A stretch of DNA of 64,000 nt from Candidatus Gastranaerophilales bacterium HUM_1 (GCA_002103105.1 DAAY01000008.1:186001-250000); one strand, 5' to 3'; shown: positions 26,028 to 35,378, numbered from the stretch's first letter. A program made the numbers and translations. The notes: generated by a model from the letters alone, not told the origin.

Positions 26028-26894
26028 TTGAATATTTTAGAAAAATTTAAAAATAAAATAAAGTTAAAAAATATTTGGATACACGCAATTTTAATATTTG
26101 TGTCTATTCTTTCAATTTTCCCTTTCATTTGGTTATTATCAACATCATTAAAGGGTAGTGGAGAAAATATTTTTGCGTATCCTCCGACAATAATTCCTAA
26201 AGATTTTACATTTGCAAATTATGTTGGCGTTTGGCATAAAGTTGATTTAATGCGGTATTTTATCAATAGTATGGTTGTTGCAGGAGGAACGGTTTTATTA
26301 AATTTGATTTTATCCTCACTCGCAGGATATCCACTAGCAAGGATGGAATTTAAGGGGAAAAAGATTGCATTTTTTTCAATTCTTGCAACAATTATGGTTC
26401 CATTTCAAGCAATTATGTTGCCTGTATATTTGATAACTCTTAAACTTCACCTTGTTGATAGTGTAAATGATACTATGGGATTTATTGGATTAATTATGCC
26501 GTTTGCGGTTAGTGCTTTTGGAATATTTTTGATGCGTCAAGCGTTCTTGGCTATTCCAAGAGAAATGGAAGAGGCGGCAATTGTAGATGGCTGTAATGTT
26601 TTTCAGGTCTTTTGGAAAGTTTTACTCCCAATGGTTAAACCTTCTCTTGCAGTTCTTGCAATATTTACTTTTATTGGTTCTTGGGGTGAATTCCTTTGGC
26701 CAAGTATTGTTTTGACAAAAGAGGCAATGTACACTCTTCCTGTTGGGGTAAATAATTTGCAGGGAATGTTCTCTTCTAATTGGAGATTTATTGCTGCTGG
26801 TTCAATTATTTCAACAATTCCAATTATTATATTTTTCTTAGCAATGCAAAAATACTTTATTTCGGGTGAAAATGAAGGGGCTGTAAAGGGTTAA
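26028..26894 (+). CDS. Sugar ABC transporter permease (MalG type)
   Basis: 288 residues, six transmembrane helices, and an EAA loop EEAAIVDGCNVFQVFWKVLLPMVKP. Family blocks are FPFIWLLSTSLKG, NSMVVAGGTVLLNLILSSLAGYPLARMEFKGK and FIGSWGEFLWP. The start is TTG, with AGAGG 8 bases upstream and 11 bases after the MalF-type gene. It forms the second half of the importer channel. Substrate unknown. Confidence 0.93.
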   Translation: MNILEKFKNKIKLKNIWIHAILIFVSILSIFPFIWLLSTSLKGSGENIFAYPPTIIPKDFTFANYVGVWHKVDLMRYFINSMVVAGGTVLLNLILSSLAGYPLARMEFKGKKIAFFSILATIMVPFQAIMLPVYLITLKLHLVDSVNDTMGFIGLIMPFAVSAFGIFLMRQAFLAIPREMEEAAIVDGCNVFQVFWKVLLPMVKPSLAVLAIFTFIGSWGEFLWPSIVLTKEAMYTLPVGVNNLQGMFSSNWRFIAAGSIISTIPIIIFFLAMQKYFISGENEGAVKG

Positions 26895-26900
26895 TCGAAT

Positions 26901-27332
26901 TTATTTTCGTAACTCTTTGAAGAATGTTTCTAATAATTTGTCGCATTCTTCTTCCTTTATTCCTCCGTAAATATTGGGATTTGATGTGGATAATTCCCTC
27001 AAGTCAATTTTGGATGAGAAACTTCCGTAATTATGGTCATAGCTTCCAAAATAAACGGATTTTATTCTGGATTGTAAAATTGCCCATCCACACATAGGGC
27101 AAGGCTCTAGTGTTACGTACAAATCGCAATTATCTAAACGCCAGTTGTTTAATTCTTTTTCGGCTTGTCGAATTGCTAGAATTTCTGCATGAGAAGTAAT
27201 GTCATTGTCTTTTTCTCGAGTGTTGTGGGTTTTAGCGAGGATTTTCCCATCTTTTACTATTACCGCTCCAACAGGAATATCTCCATTGGATTTCTTTGCT
27301 TCTTCAATTGCAATAGACATAAACCTATTCAC
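26901..27332 (-). CDS. tadA: tRNA-specific adenosine deaminase
   Basis: It converts A34 to inosine in tRNA-Arg(ACG). The 143 residues hold the zinc motifs HAEILAI (catalytic H-x-E, about 54-60) and LEPCPMCGWAI (P-C-x2-C, about 83-93), plus the opening FMSIAIEEAKKSNGDIPVGAVIV. I use the GTG immediately after the histidine-kinase stop, with GAGG about 11 bases upstream inside that gene. An ATG four codons later is possible. It is the last gene of the response regulator-kinase-tadA operon. Confidence 0.93.
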   Translation of the reverse strand: MNRFMSIAIEEAKKSNGDIPVGAVIVKDGKILAKTHNTREKDNDITSHAEILAIRQAEKELNNWRLDNCDLYVTLEPCPMCGWAILQSRIKSVYFGSYDHNYGSFSSKIDLRELSTSNPNIYGGIKEEECDKLLETFFKELRK

Positions 27333-29027
27333 TTATGAATTAACCTCATTATCTTTTGCTATATTTAGGGTAATAATTGCAATAAATCCGTATTCGTCAT
27401 CAGAATTTAGTTCAATTGTTCCACCCATTGCTTCGACTAGACCTTTGACGATAAACAAACCTAAACCACTTCCTCTGGTTGTTCTTGTCATGTTATCATC
27501 TAGTCTTACGAATTTCCCAAAAAGTGATTGTAGTTTCTTTGGCGAAATTTTATCGCATTTGTTTTTAACTGCGATAACTGCTTTATCTCCAGAAATTGAT
27601 GTTTCAACAAGTATTGGAGATTCTGGGTAAGAATATTTTACGGCATTTTCGTATAAATTTACGAATACTTGCTCTAATCTTCCTTTGTCAGCTACAACTT
27701 GTGGAAAATCAGGTGCTAAATGTACAACGATTTCGTGGCCATCGTGCTTTCTAAGAAGAAGTTCGGCTTGTTCAAAAACTTTATTTAGCCAGATATTGTC
27801 GTTTACTGTACGAAGTCGCATTCCTTCGATATCTGGAATAGTTAATAAATCTTCGATTAGTCGTTTTAGGCGTTCAGATTGTTCTTTGATGATTCTTAAA
27901 GATTTTTGTTTGGTTTCTTCATCTATAACAATATCTTGACGCATTAGTCTTGAGGTATATCCTTGAATGCTGGTTAGAGGAGTTCTTAATTCATGACTTA
28001 CGGTATCAATTAAATTTGAGCGGAATTCGTTCAAGGCTTTCAATTCAACGTTTTTACGTTTCAATTGTAGATATGTCTTATGAATTTCGGATGCCATATT
28101 GTTAAATTCATTTGCTAAGAAAACAATTTCGTATGGAGTGAAAGATGTTGTTAAAAGTCTAATTTGTCTTTGATAATTTCCTTTAGATAAGGCGATAACC
28201 GCTTTGAATAACTGTCTAATATTGATGTATAAATAATACATGTAAAAACCAATTAACAACATCATTGCTAAGATTGAAGATAATACGGAAATAATTATCT
28301 TCGCTCTGTTATCAAGAATTGCTTTTTTTGCTATGTTTTCTGTGGTGTTAACAACAATTGTTAAATCTGGATTATGACGTTTTAAATAAACGATAGGTCT
28401 ATTTTTCTCATCCCCAAAAAGAACAGGAGCATCAACCTCCATATTATGAGGAAGCAAGTCTAATGTTTCTTTAAAGACATCTGGCGTAAAATTGTGGGAT
28501 GAAATTAAGTGATTGTTTTTGTCTAAAATGTAAATTTGTCTATTGTCGTTTTCCAACGATTTGAATAGTTGTGAATCCCAGTTATTAGCATTAAAAATAA
28601 TTACAAGAAAAGAACCATCTTTCATTTGAGTTGATAAAATTGGTTTTTCATTGATATGAGAATCGTCTGTAATTTTTTCCAATTCTTGCGGATTATGAAC
28701 AATTACAATATCCTCGCAGTTAGGGTATCTTCTTGCCACATCTTTAATAAATTTAGATTTTAACTTTTGGGATGGCAAATATTCAAGGGTATCAGCAATT
28801 TGAGCTAAAGTAGATTCATTTGTTTTTAGGAAAAAATCAACTTCATCTGATACCATACTTGCAACAAGAATAGCTGACTCTCTCAATTGGTGTCTAACAG
28901 ATTGTTGGTTAATATTATTGATAATAAAACCACTGATGGATATCGGAATTACAACTGCAATAAAAAACACGATTGCAATTTGTTCAATTATTTTTAATCT
29001 TTTAAAACCAAAACCAAAATTCTTCAT
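27333..29027 (-). CDS. Membrane sensor histidine kinase
   Basis: 564 residues: TM1 (about 15-37), an extracytoplasmic sensor of about 200 residues, TM2 (about 245-270), HAMP, then HisKA with DTVSHELRTPLTSIQGY and HATPase_c with the N box NLYENAVKYS and the G box TTRGSGLGLFIVKGLVEAMGG. It autophosphorylates and passes phosphate to the response regulator encoded just upstream, whose stop is 7 bases before this ATG. A TTG 21 bases earlier, overlapping that gene, is an alternative start. The sensor domain resembles Cache-type folds, with an unknown ligand. Confidence 0.93.
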   Translation of the reverse strand: MKNFGFGFKRLKIIEQIAIVFFIAVVIPISISGFIINNINQQSVRHQLRESAILVASMVSDEVDFFLKTNESTLAQIADTLEYLPSQKLKSKFIKDVARRYPNCEDIVIVHNPQELEKITDDSHINEKPILSTQMKDGSFLVIIFNANNWDSQLFKSLENDNRQIYILDKNNHLISSHNFTPDVFKETLDLLPHNMEVDAPVLFGDEKNRPIVYLKRHNPDLTIVVNTTENIAKKAILDNRAKIIISVLSSILAMMLLIGFYMYYLYINIRQLFKAVIALSKGNYQRQIRLLTTSFTPYEIVFLANEFNNMASEIHKTYLQLKRKNVELKALNEFRSNLIDTVSHELRTPLTSIQGYTSRLMRQDIVIDEETKQKSLRIIKEQSERLKRLIEDLLTIPDIEGMRLRTVNDNIWLNKVFEQAELLLRKHDGHEIVVHLAPDFPQVVADKGRLEQVFVNLYENAVKYSYPESPILVETSISGDKAVIAVKNKCDKISPKKLQSLFGKFVRLDDNMTRTTRGSGLGLFIVKGLVEAMGGTIELNSDDEYGFIAIITLNIAKDNEVNS

Positions 29028-29034
29028 AAGCAAA

Positions 29035-29751
29035 TTACTCTTGAGCAAAAGGTGTCAACTTGTACCCAACGTTAGTAACCGTGTGCAAATATTTTGGGTC
29101 TTTCGCATTTGGTTCAATTTTGTTTCGCAAACCTCCAACGTGGACTCTTAACATTCTCACATCTTCGTTGCTGTCATATCCCCAAACTTCGTCAAGCAAG
29201 GTCGCAAGAGTGACTGGGTGGTTAAAATGTTGCATTAAACAATATAATATTTCAAATTCTGTTGGTGTTAGTTTAACCTTTTTGTTAACTATAACAGCCT
29301 CTAGTGATTCTGGGAAGATTTCTATATCACCACTTCTTAATACTTCGTTCGCTAAAGGAGTTTCTTCAACATTTACAGAATTTCTACGTAAAAGAACTCT
29401 AATTCGGAGTAAAACTTCTTGGATATCAAAAGGTTTTACCAAATAATCATCTGCTCCACAGTCAAAACCTTCTGTTTTATCCTCAATGGTTCCTTTGGCT
29501 GTAAGCATCAAAATAGGGATTGATAATTTTGCTTGACGAATATTTTTGCAAACATCAAAGCCGTTCATTTTTGGCATCATAACGTCAAGTAAGATTAAAT
29601 CATAAGTGTTATTAAGAGCTTTGTTTAATCCTTCAAGTCCGTCTTTTGCGGTATCAACAAAATATCCACTGCTCCTAACGTCAAACTCTAATAAATCTCT
29701 GATTTCGTCATCATCATCAACTATCAAAATTCTCTTCTGTACGTCGCTCAT
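29035..29751 (-). CDS. OmpR-family response regulator
   Basis: 238 residues: a receiver domain with acidic pocket VDDDDE, phospho-acceptor in LILLDVMMPKMNG and the conserved Lys in LTAKG, then a winged-helix DNA-binding domain (FPESLEAVIVNKKVKLTPTEFEILYCLMQHFNHPVT ... LRVHVGGLRNKIEP). The ATG has AAGGAG 8 bases upstream; an upstream in-frame start would add 11 residues before the receiver strand. It pairs with the following histidine kinase. Confidence 0.95.
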   Translation of the reverse strand: MSDVQKRILIVDDDDEIRDLLEFDVRSSGYFVDTAKDGLEGLNKALNNTYDLILLDVMMPKMNGFDVCKNIRQAKLSIPILMLTAKGTIEDKTEGFDCGADDYLVKPFDIQEVLLRIRVLLRRNSVNVEETPLANEVLRSGDIEIFPESLEAVIVNKKVKLTPTEFEILYCLMQHFNHPVTLATLLDEVWGYDSNEDVRMLRVHVGGLRNKIEPNAKDPKYLHTVTNVGYKLTPFAQE

Positions 29752-29882
29752 AAGAACACTCCTTTTTATAGAATAATTGTACAAAACAACTTTTCATTTT
29801 TCAATTAAATTTAAAAATTGTAAATATAAAAGTTAGAATATAATTACACAATAGACTTATTAACCTATACACTTATAGACAT

Positions 29883-29915
29883 AAAAAAAATACCGCTAGT
29901 TGTGTTTTAGCGGTA
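29883..29915 (-). terminator. Intrinsic terminator of the 509-residue protein gene
   Basis: The stem TACCGCT/AGCGGTA is followed in the minus direction by eight T, about 50 bases beyond the stop codon. Confidence 0.85.
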
Positions 29916-29966
29916 GGGAAAAAGTTACGAAAATTAATGTGTAGGGGAAAATATAAAATATAAGTT

Positions 29967-31496
29967 TTATGCGTTAAATATGTTGAAAGATTTTTCAACG
30001 TTTTTACTAATTACTTTTGCTAATTGATCATATTCAGTTTGCATTGCAGTATGTTCTGATTCAAGTTTGTTCAATTGCATATCGAATTGCTTATCTTGGC
30101 TTTCAATTTTGTCCATTGCTGTTGTGTATTCTTGTTCAGCTTTTGCAATTGCTGATTTGTCTTCTTTTTCTGTAATTGATTCATCGTCATCTAATGTAGT
30201 ACCAATAAATCCTTTTTCAGCTGTTGAATAGTAAGACAATACAAGGTTTCCAGATTTTAATTGGTTAATCATCCAAGTTGAATCATAATTTAATGTTTTC
30301 TTTGCTTTCTTTTCATCATAGCCATATTTTTCTTCTAATGTTGTGAAACCACAAGATTGCATTTGATAGAAGATGTTTTTGTAATATGAAATTTGTTGTG
30401 CATCGTAAGTTAAATCTGTATCATCTTTAGATTTGTTTGATTTGTTATAGTAAGCTTCTGTAATTGCAGTTGCATAATCATACAAATCTCTTTGAGTTTG
30501 TGTTGTACCGTCATAGTTAAGAGGAATATCTTCTTTAGTAATTGAATAAGTATATCCACTATCTGATGTGTACAATCCAGTTTTTGAATTGTAAGAAAAT
30601 CTATCTTTTTGAGTTTTTGACAAATCTGCTGAACCGTCTTTTCTTTGAGTTGCATACAATGTTGATGATTGAACTCTTTCATTCTTATCATTTAGGTAAG
30701 TAAACATTTTTGTTGTTGCATCATAAGTTACATCCAACAATTGAGTATAATTACTTGAACCTAATTGATCTTCAGTTTGGTAAAATACACCTGTTTTTGT
30801 TTCGTTGTTTTCATCTACATAATTTCTTGCAACAACAGCACTTCTATTTACATAGTAACCTTCATCATCTTTATAAGCGTAGAATGAAGATTTGCCTTCT
30901 TGGCTTACAACAAAAGCTCTACTGTATGTTGGAATACCATTTAATTGGCCAGCACCGAATGATCTATAATCAAAACCTAGAATATGTTCACCTTGATAAT
31001 CAGCTGAATCACTAGTATTACCATTTATGTCATAGATACTCTTTCCAACAGAATTTAAGTATTTATCCCAAGCTTCGTGGATTGCTTCTTCTGCTGTTTT
31101 AGATTTTGTAGTATCAATATCTGCTTGAGTATAACCTAATTGTTTTAAGAAAATATTTAAATCGCCATTACCTGCTTTAAATGCGTTTGCAATTGCAGAA
31201 CTTACAAGAACTTTACCTGAATTATCTTTTACAAGATATTGTTTGCCAGAAGCAACTGTATTACAACCAGTTAATTGGTTATAAGTAATGTCTGCATAAC
31301 AAGCATCAGTACCATTGTAACCTGTTAAAACTTGGTATTTAGTTTTATTCAAAGCGTCTAAGTATGCATCGTTAATTCTTCCTGAATTTTCAGAAAGACG
31401 TTGTTTTGAATATGCAACTGATTGTTGTTCAAACTCATTGTTTGACATCCTTGCAGTTATACTTAGTAATCTTGCTTGTGAAGCAGCCATACCCAT
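29967..31496 (-). CDS. Large unknown protein of a lineage-specific, filament-like type
   Basis: 509 residues without a signal peptide or membrane helix. The N-terminus (MGMAASQARLLSITARMSNNEFEQQSVAYSKQRLSE) and C-terminus (EYTTAMDKIESQDKQFDMQLNKLESEHTAMQTEYDQLAKVISKNVEKSF) are amphipathic helices able to form coiled coils. The middle is Tyr/Asn/Asp/Thr-rich and beta-like, with repeated short 'YxYxxxxG' elements. Terminal coiled coils around a variable middle resemble flagellar hook/filament and type III secretion tip proteins, but I cannot name a family. The sequence is highly biased towards A-ending codons, suggesting strong expression. It is monocistronic with its own terminator. Confidence 0.85.
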   Translation of the reverse strand: MGMAASQARLLSITARMSNNEFEQQSVAYSKQRLSENSGRINDAYLDALNKTKYQVLTGYNGTDACYADITYNQLTGCNTVASGKQYLVKDNSGKVLVSSAIANAFKAGNGDLNIFLKQLGYTQADIDTTKSKTAEEAIHEAWDKYLNSVGKSIYDINGNTSDSADYQGEHILGFDYRSFGAGQLNGIPTYSRAFVVSQEGKSSFYAYKDDEGYYVNRSAVVARNYVDENNETKTGVFYQTEDQLGSSNYTQLLDVTYDATTKMFTYLNDKNERVQSSTLYATQRKDGSADLSKTQKDRFSYNSKTGLYTSDSGYTYSITKEDIPLNYDGTTQTQRDLYDYATAITEAYYNKSNKSKDDTDLTYDAQQISYYKNIFYQMQSCGFTTLEEKYGYDEKKAKKTLNYDSTWMINQLKSGNLVLSYYSTAEKGFIGTTLDDDESITEKEDKSAIAKAEQEYTTAMDKIESQDKQFDMQLNKLESEHTAMQTEYDQLAKVISKNVEKSFNIFNA

Positions 31497-31679
31497 TGCT
31501 TTAACGTTTCCTTTCAGTAATTTTCGTATCCTTACTCATGTTTACGGCATATTTCACAGAAAACTTTAAAAAATAGAGAAATAATGTTACAATATCGTTA
31601 CAATTGTAAAATATTAAAGAATATTACAATTTTGCGTGAATAGTTGCAATATGATACTTTGTAGAAGAAAGGATAGGAT

Positions 31680-32552
31680 ATGAAGAATATAGTTATATAT
31701 ACTGACAAAAACTCTTCAAATTTAGCTGAAGTTGTTTCATCTATTGAAGATTCAAATGTAAGATTAGAAAACGCTTCTAACTTAAAAGATTATGAAACAT
31801 TAAACCCTGGGGTTATCATTATTGAAAGCGTTCCAGATATTAAAGATGTTTTAATGGTTACAAAATTCAAGCAACCAATCTTATTTATTGGAGAAACTTT
31901 TAAAGGTTGTACCGTAAGAGCTGTTGCTTTTGATTATGTTAAAACGCCAGTTGATAATCAAGAATTACTTGTTCGTGTAAAAAACATGTTGAAAATCAGA
32001 GAATTGAGAGATAAATTGAAAACTCTTTCTACAACTGATGAATTAACTGGTTTGCACAACAGAAAATATTTACTTGAACGTATGGAACAAGAAATCTCAC
32101 GTTCTAAACGTTATGGAACAGCACTTTCTGTATTGTTGTTTGACTTAGACTTTTTCAAAGCTGTAAATGACATTTACGGTTATGAATGGGGCGATGTTTT
32201 ATTAAAATCAATTGCAGATAAATTAAAACAACTTATCAGAAAAGAAGATATTATCACTCGTTATGGAGATGAAGAATTCATCGTAGTTCTTCCTAACACT
32301 TCAGAAGATAATGCCTTCTTGTTTGCAGAAAGATTTAGAAAAGATATTGAAAAAATGGAATTCATTCCAGCTGGAGAAGAAGAACGTCATCCAATCACTA
32401 TTTCTGGCGGAATTTCTACATTCCCTTGTATCCCTGATACAGAGGAAGATGCGAATACAATCATTCGTTATGCCGAACACGCATTGTATAATGCTAAAAA
32501 ACGTGGCAAAAACAAGATTGTACAATTCTCTCACTTAAACTTGGGAGAATAA
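31680..32552 (+). CDS. GGDEF-domain protein with degenerate receiver and altered active-site motif
   Basis: 290 residues. The first 115 form a receiver-like fold in which the usual phospho-Asp position reads IIIESVPD, so phosphorylation is doubtful. Residues 125-285 are a GGDEF domain (TDELTGLHNRKYLLERM, LLFDLDFFKAVNDIYGYEWGD). The signature is YGDEEF, that is GDEEF instead of GG(D/E)EF, and the GH pair in NDxxGHxxGD is GY. Cyclic-di-GMP synthesis is therefore uncertain; it may bind GTP or act as a scaffold. AAAGGATAGG precedes the start. Confidence 0.9.
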   Translation: MKNIVIYTDKNSSNLAEVVSSIEDSNVRLENASNLKDYETLNPGVIIIESVPDIKDVLMVTKFKQPILFIGETFKGCTVRAVAFDYVKTPVDNQELLVRVKNMLKIRELRDKLKTLSTTDELTGLHNRKYLLERMEQEISRSKRYGTALSVLLFDLDFFKAVNDIYGYEWGDVLLKSIADKLKQLIRKEDIITRYGDEEFIVVLPNTSEDNAFLFAERFRKDIEKMEFIPAGEEERHPITISGGISTFPCIPDTEEDANTIIRYAEHALYNAKKRGKNKIVQFSHLNLGE

Positions 32553-32597
32553 AAAAGATCCTTTCTGAACACTTACATAGTGTAAATCTGGTTAATA

Positions 32598-32627
32598 GGC
32601 GGTAACATCACTACCGCCTTTTTATTT
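32598..32627 (+). terminator. Intrinsic terminator after the GGDEF gene
   Basis: GGCGGTA/TACCGCC with a seven-base loop and T run. It lies directly before the stop of the converging HNH-like gene. Confidence 0.85.
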
Positions 32628-32630
32628 TGT

Positions 32631-33983
32631 TTAATATTCAAATAATCTTGATATATCTAATTGAATTTTACCTTTAGACTGTTCTTTAACAGTATCTGCA
32701 AAATCCATCATATAATCAGGACTAATATTATGCTTTTGAAAAATACCAGCTTGATATAAGTCAATTAACTTATCCAAATATTTTTGACAATTTTGTTTCA
32801 CTTCAGGATGAAGAACAACCCACTCATCAAGAGGAATACTTTTTCTGGAAGAATTGATTTTTGCTCTTGCGACCCCATAGTTTGCAAGTTCATTTTCTCC
32901 TCCCTCAGAGCGAGGTTTGATGTGTTCAACTGAAGCGACTGATGGCCACATTAATTTTAGAGCAATTTTATCAGAAGGTTCTGAACATAATTTCAACACA
33001 TAAGCAGACAAACATTGTTCTGATGTTGGAAGTTTATTTGCAATTCCAATTAATTCCTTTTTAAGATGATGATCTGGCAATGTTTCTAGCATCTTTCCTA
33101 AATCATATAAAAATGATTTTCTTGAAAATGGTATTACAACCTTTTTTTGAGATAATCTCAATTTAGAAATTTCGAGCAAGTTATTCAACTCACCATCTTC
33201 TGCAAGCGGTGATTTTTGCAAAATATGCTCAATTGAAGCTAAAACTTTTTGTTGGTTGGGTATTGTAGAATCATTTGTTACAGTTGATAACTTTTTAGAT
33301 TCTTTCATTATAGAATTTAGAGCTTTTCGTGTTTTTATGTCAGCACCATTTGCAAGTATATTTCTAGCCTTCGCTAATTTATACTTGAATTCATTTGCAG
33401 AAAAAGGAATATAAATCGGTTGGTCATTCAATTTTTTGTCAGTTTCAACCATTAAACTCTGAAACTTTTGCTGATAGTCATGAGGAAGTTTTTTATTCAC
33501 GATATTAGTCAATTCCATAAAAATCGGAGCTTGTTTTTTTCGCAAAATTTTCCTGTGATATGGTTCAATCTCTTCTAAGAGTTCCTTCAAATTCATTTCT
33601 GGATGAATCTTTGATCTTTCCTGTAAGAGTGCAATAATTTTTGATTCATTATCGACAAAACACTCTTTATTTCTTTCAAAAACTTGTAAAATATCTTTTG
33701 ATGGACCATATAAAATTCCTTTTGAACTCAACCGTGTAATCATTTTAGGGTCTAACATTGGAATTCCTGTGTACATGCAAGGAAGTTTGTAAGCAAATAA
33801 TGCCCGTAATTTTGAAGAATGTGCAAAGCCCGTGAAGGTTATTGGCATGACATATGGCATGCCTGACAAGTCGTTGATATATGTTGCCATTTCGGAATCC
33901 ATATTTTTCAAATCTCCTGTTTTGGGCTTGTTCTTGTCTAAATTTAAGTTGTAATAATTAGGGCCTATTGCAAATATTCTCAT
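32631..33983 (-). CDS. HNH-like protein, paralogue B of a tandem pair
   Basis: 450 residues. A non-conserved leader of about 50 residues ends in MPITFTGFAHSSKLRAL. A long helical middle has an internal duplication marked by IPFSANEFKYKLAKA and IPFSRKSFLYDLGKM. Near residues 340-385 comes LPTSEQCLSAYVLKL and then SVEHIKPRSEGGENELANYGVARAKINSSRKS, which reads as an HNH-nuclease core (H..P.S.GG.....N......N). Zinc-binding cysteines are absent. AGGAAGATT before the ATG supports the start, 10 bases after paralogue A. Function unknown; see the findings. Confidence 0.8.
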   Translation of the reverse strand: MRIFAIGPNYYNLNLDKNKPKTGDLKNMDSEMATYINDLSGMPYVMPITFTGFAHSSKLRALFAYKLPCMYTGIPMLDPKMITRLSSKGILYGPSKDILQVFERNKECFVDNESKIIALLQERSKIHPEMNLKELLEEIEPYHRKILRKKQAPIFMELTNIVNKKLPHDYQQKFQSLMVETDKKLNDQPIYIPFSANEFKYKLAKARNILANGADIKTRKALNSIMKESKKLSTVTNDSTIPNQQKVLASIEHILQKSPLAEDGELNNLLEISKLRLSQKKVVIPFSRKSFLYDLGKMLETLPDHHLKKELIGIANKLPTSEQCLSAYVLKLCSEPSDKIALKLMWPSVASVEHIKPRSEGGENELANYGVARAKINSSRKSIPLDEWVVLHPEVKQNCQKYLDKLIDLYQAGIFQKHNISPDYMMDFADTVKEQSKGKIQLDISRLFEY

Positions 33984-33993
33984 AATCTTCCTA

Positions 33994-35325
33994 TTAATAT
34001 TTTAACTTATTTGTATCAAGATTTAAAGGGTCATTTGAAGGTGACAATTTTTTTATTCTTCTTGCGACAGATAAAATATATGATGTACTTAATTCACACA
34101 TTTTAAATATCCCACTATTGGCTAACTCTATCAATCTATCTATTTGATTTTGACTATATACCCTGACGTTAGGATCTTTTTCAATAATAGTAGAAAGTTT
34201 GCTATGTGCTCTTTCTGAATTATATCTTCTTGAGGCTAAAACATAATTATATATATCACTATCCCCTCCAGCTTTTGCTGCAACCAAATGATCAGCAGAC
34301 CCAACAGAATCTGCAAGTAAATCGTATCCAATTTGAGAAGAAGATCTATTTGCTTCTTTTACAACAAAGGCTGATAAACTATTTTTAGACGTAGGTAGTT
34401 CTCTTGCAGTTTGTATCATCTTATGGGCAAGTTTTGTATCTTGTAATTGTCCTACAATTTTTTCCAAATCATGGATAAAACCTTTTCTTTTAAATTTTTC
34501 TTCAAAAGGAACTCTATGCAAACGAGCTTTGGTTGCATTGAATAAATCCACCATATCTTTATCTTTTTGCAAACTTGAATTTTCAAAATATATAAATGTT
34601 TTATAAAACTGTTTAAGTTCTTTATTTGTCGGCTTTTTAGCTTTACCCATATCATCTTCAAAAAATTCAACTTTTTTGATAATCTTTTCAATATCGCTTA
34701 CTTCTTTAAAATTATCTTTTTGAGCTATTCTTTCTTTAATTCGTTTTAACTTATACAAAAGTTCTTTCTTACTGAAAGGAACAATTACTGGTTCATTGAT
34801 GAGTTTTTTATTAGTAACATCAATCAATTTATTATATTGAACAATCTGTTCTTTTGGCATTTGAAGAGCAAGGGTAGAAAGTTTTTCAAACACTGGGCGT
34901 TGTTGTTCAAGAAGAATTTTACTATGATGAGGGACTAATTTATGCAAAAATTCATCCAAATACATCTTTGGATTTGTTCGAGCTGTTCTCTTCATCAATC
35001 TATAAACCTGTTTTTCTATTGGGAATAATGATTTTTCATAAGGTTTAAGAATTCGAACAATATTTCTTATCGGTTTAGAAAACACTTTATGTTCTAATAA
35101 TAGCTCTAAATCTTTAGTATCCACAAGAACAATGTCTGAGTAAAAATCAGGAATTCCAAATTTTAACAACTTCTTCAACGGTTCAGATTTTGCAACACTC
35201 GTAAACGTTACAGTATCACATTGCAATATTTTTTTATTCATTGGAACATGAACGCAATTATCTCTTCTCAATTGTGGATTTTGAGTACTAAATAAACTAT
35301 ATAAACCTACACTTTGAATATTCAT
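33994..35325 (-). CDS. HNH-like protein, paralogue A of a tandem pair
   Basis: 443 residues with the same layout as the next gene: an N-terminal leader ending CDTVTFTSVAKSEPLKKLL, helical units marked by IVPFSKKELLYKLKRI and by a related KGFIHDLEKIVGQL segment, then LPTSKNSLSAFVVKE and SADHLVAAKAGGDSDIYNYVLASRRYNSERAHSK. The HNH-like core is weaker than in paralogue B: the Pro/Ser between His and GG are replaced. There is no signal peptide and no clear ribosome site. It is the first gene of the pair. Confidence 0.8.
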   Translation of the reverse strand: MNIQSVGLYSLFSTQNPQLRRDNCVHVPMNKKILQCDTVTFTSVAKSEPLKKLLKFGIPDFYSDIVLVDTKDLELLLEHKVFSKPIRNIVRILKPYEKSLFPIEKQVYRLMKRTARTNPKMYLDEFLHKLVPHHSKILLEQQRPVFEKLSTLALQMPKEQIVQYNKLIDVTNKKLINEPVIVPFSKKELLYKLKRIKERIAQKDNFKEVSDIEKIIKKVEFFEDDMGKAKKPTNKELKQFYKTFIYFENSSLQKDKDMVDLFNATKARLHRVPFEEKFKRKGFIHDLEKIVGQLQDTKLAHKMIQTARELPTSKNSLSAFVVKEANRSSSQIGYDLLADSVGSADHLVAAKAGGDSDIYNYVLASRRYNSERAHSKLSTIIEKDPNVRVYSQNQIDRLIELANSGIFKMCELSTSYILSVARRIKKLSPSNDPLNLDTNKLKY

Positions 35326-35378
35326 GTTGAAAACAAAAAACGTAAAAAAAATATTTTTTGCTATAAATGAATTGAAAA

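Noticed and set aside
30410..31015. Open frames on both strands within the 509-residue protein gene, encoding Leu/His/Gln-rich peptides
   Set aside because: They arise from the codon bias of the real gene read in other frames; composition is nonsense-like and there is no ribosome site.
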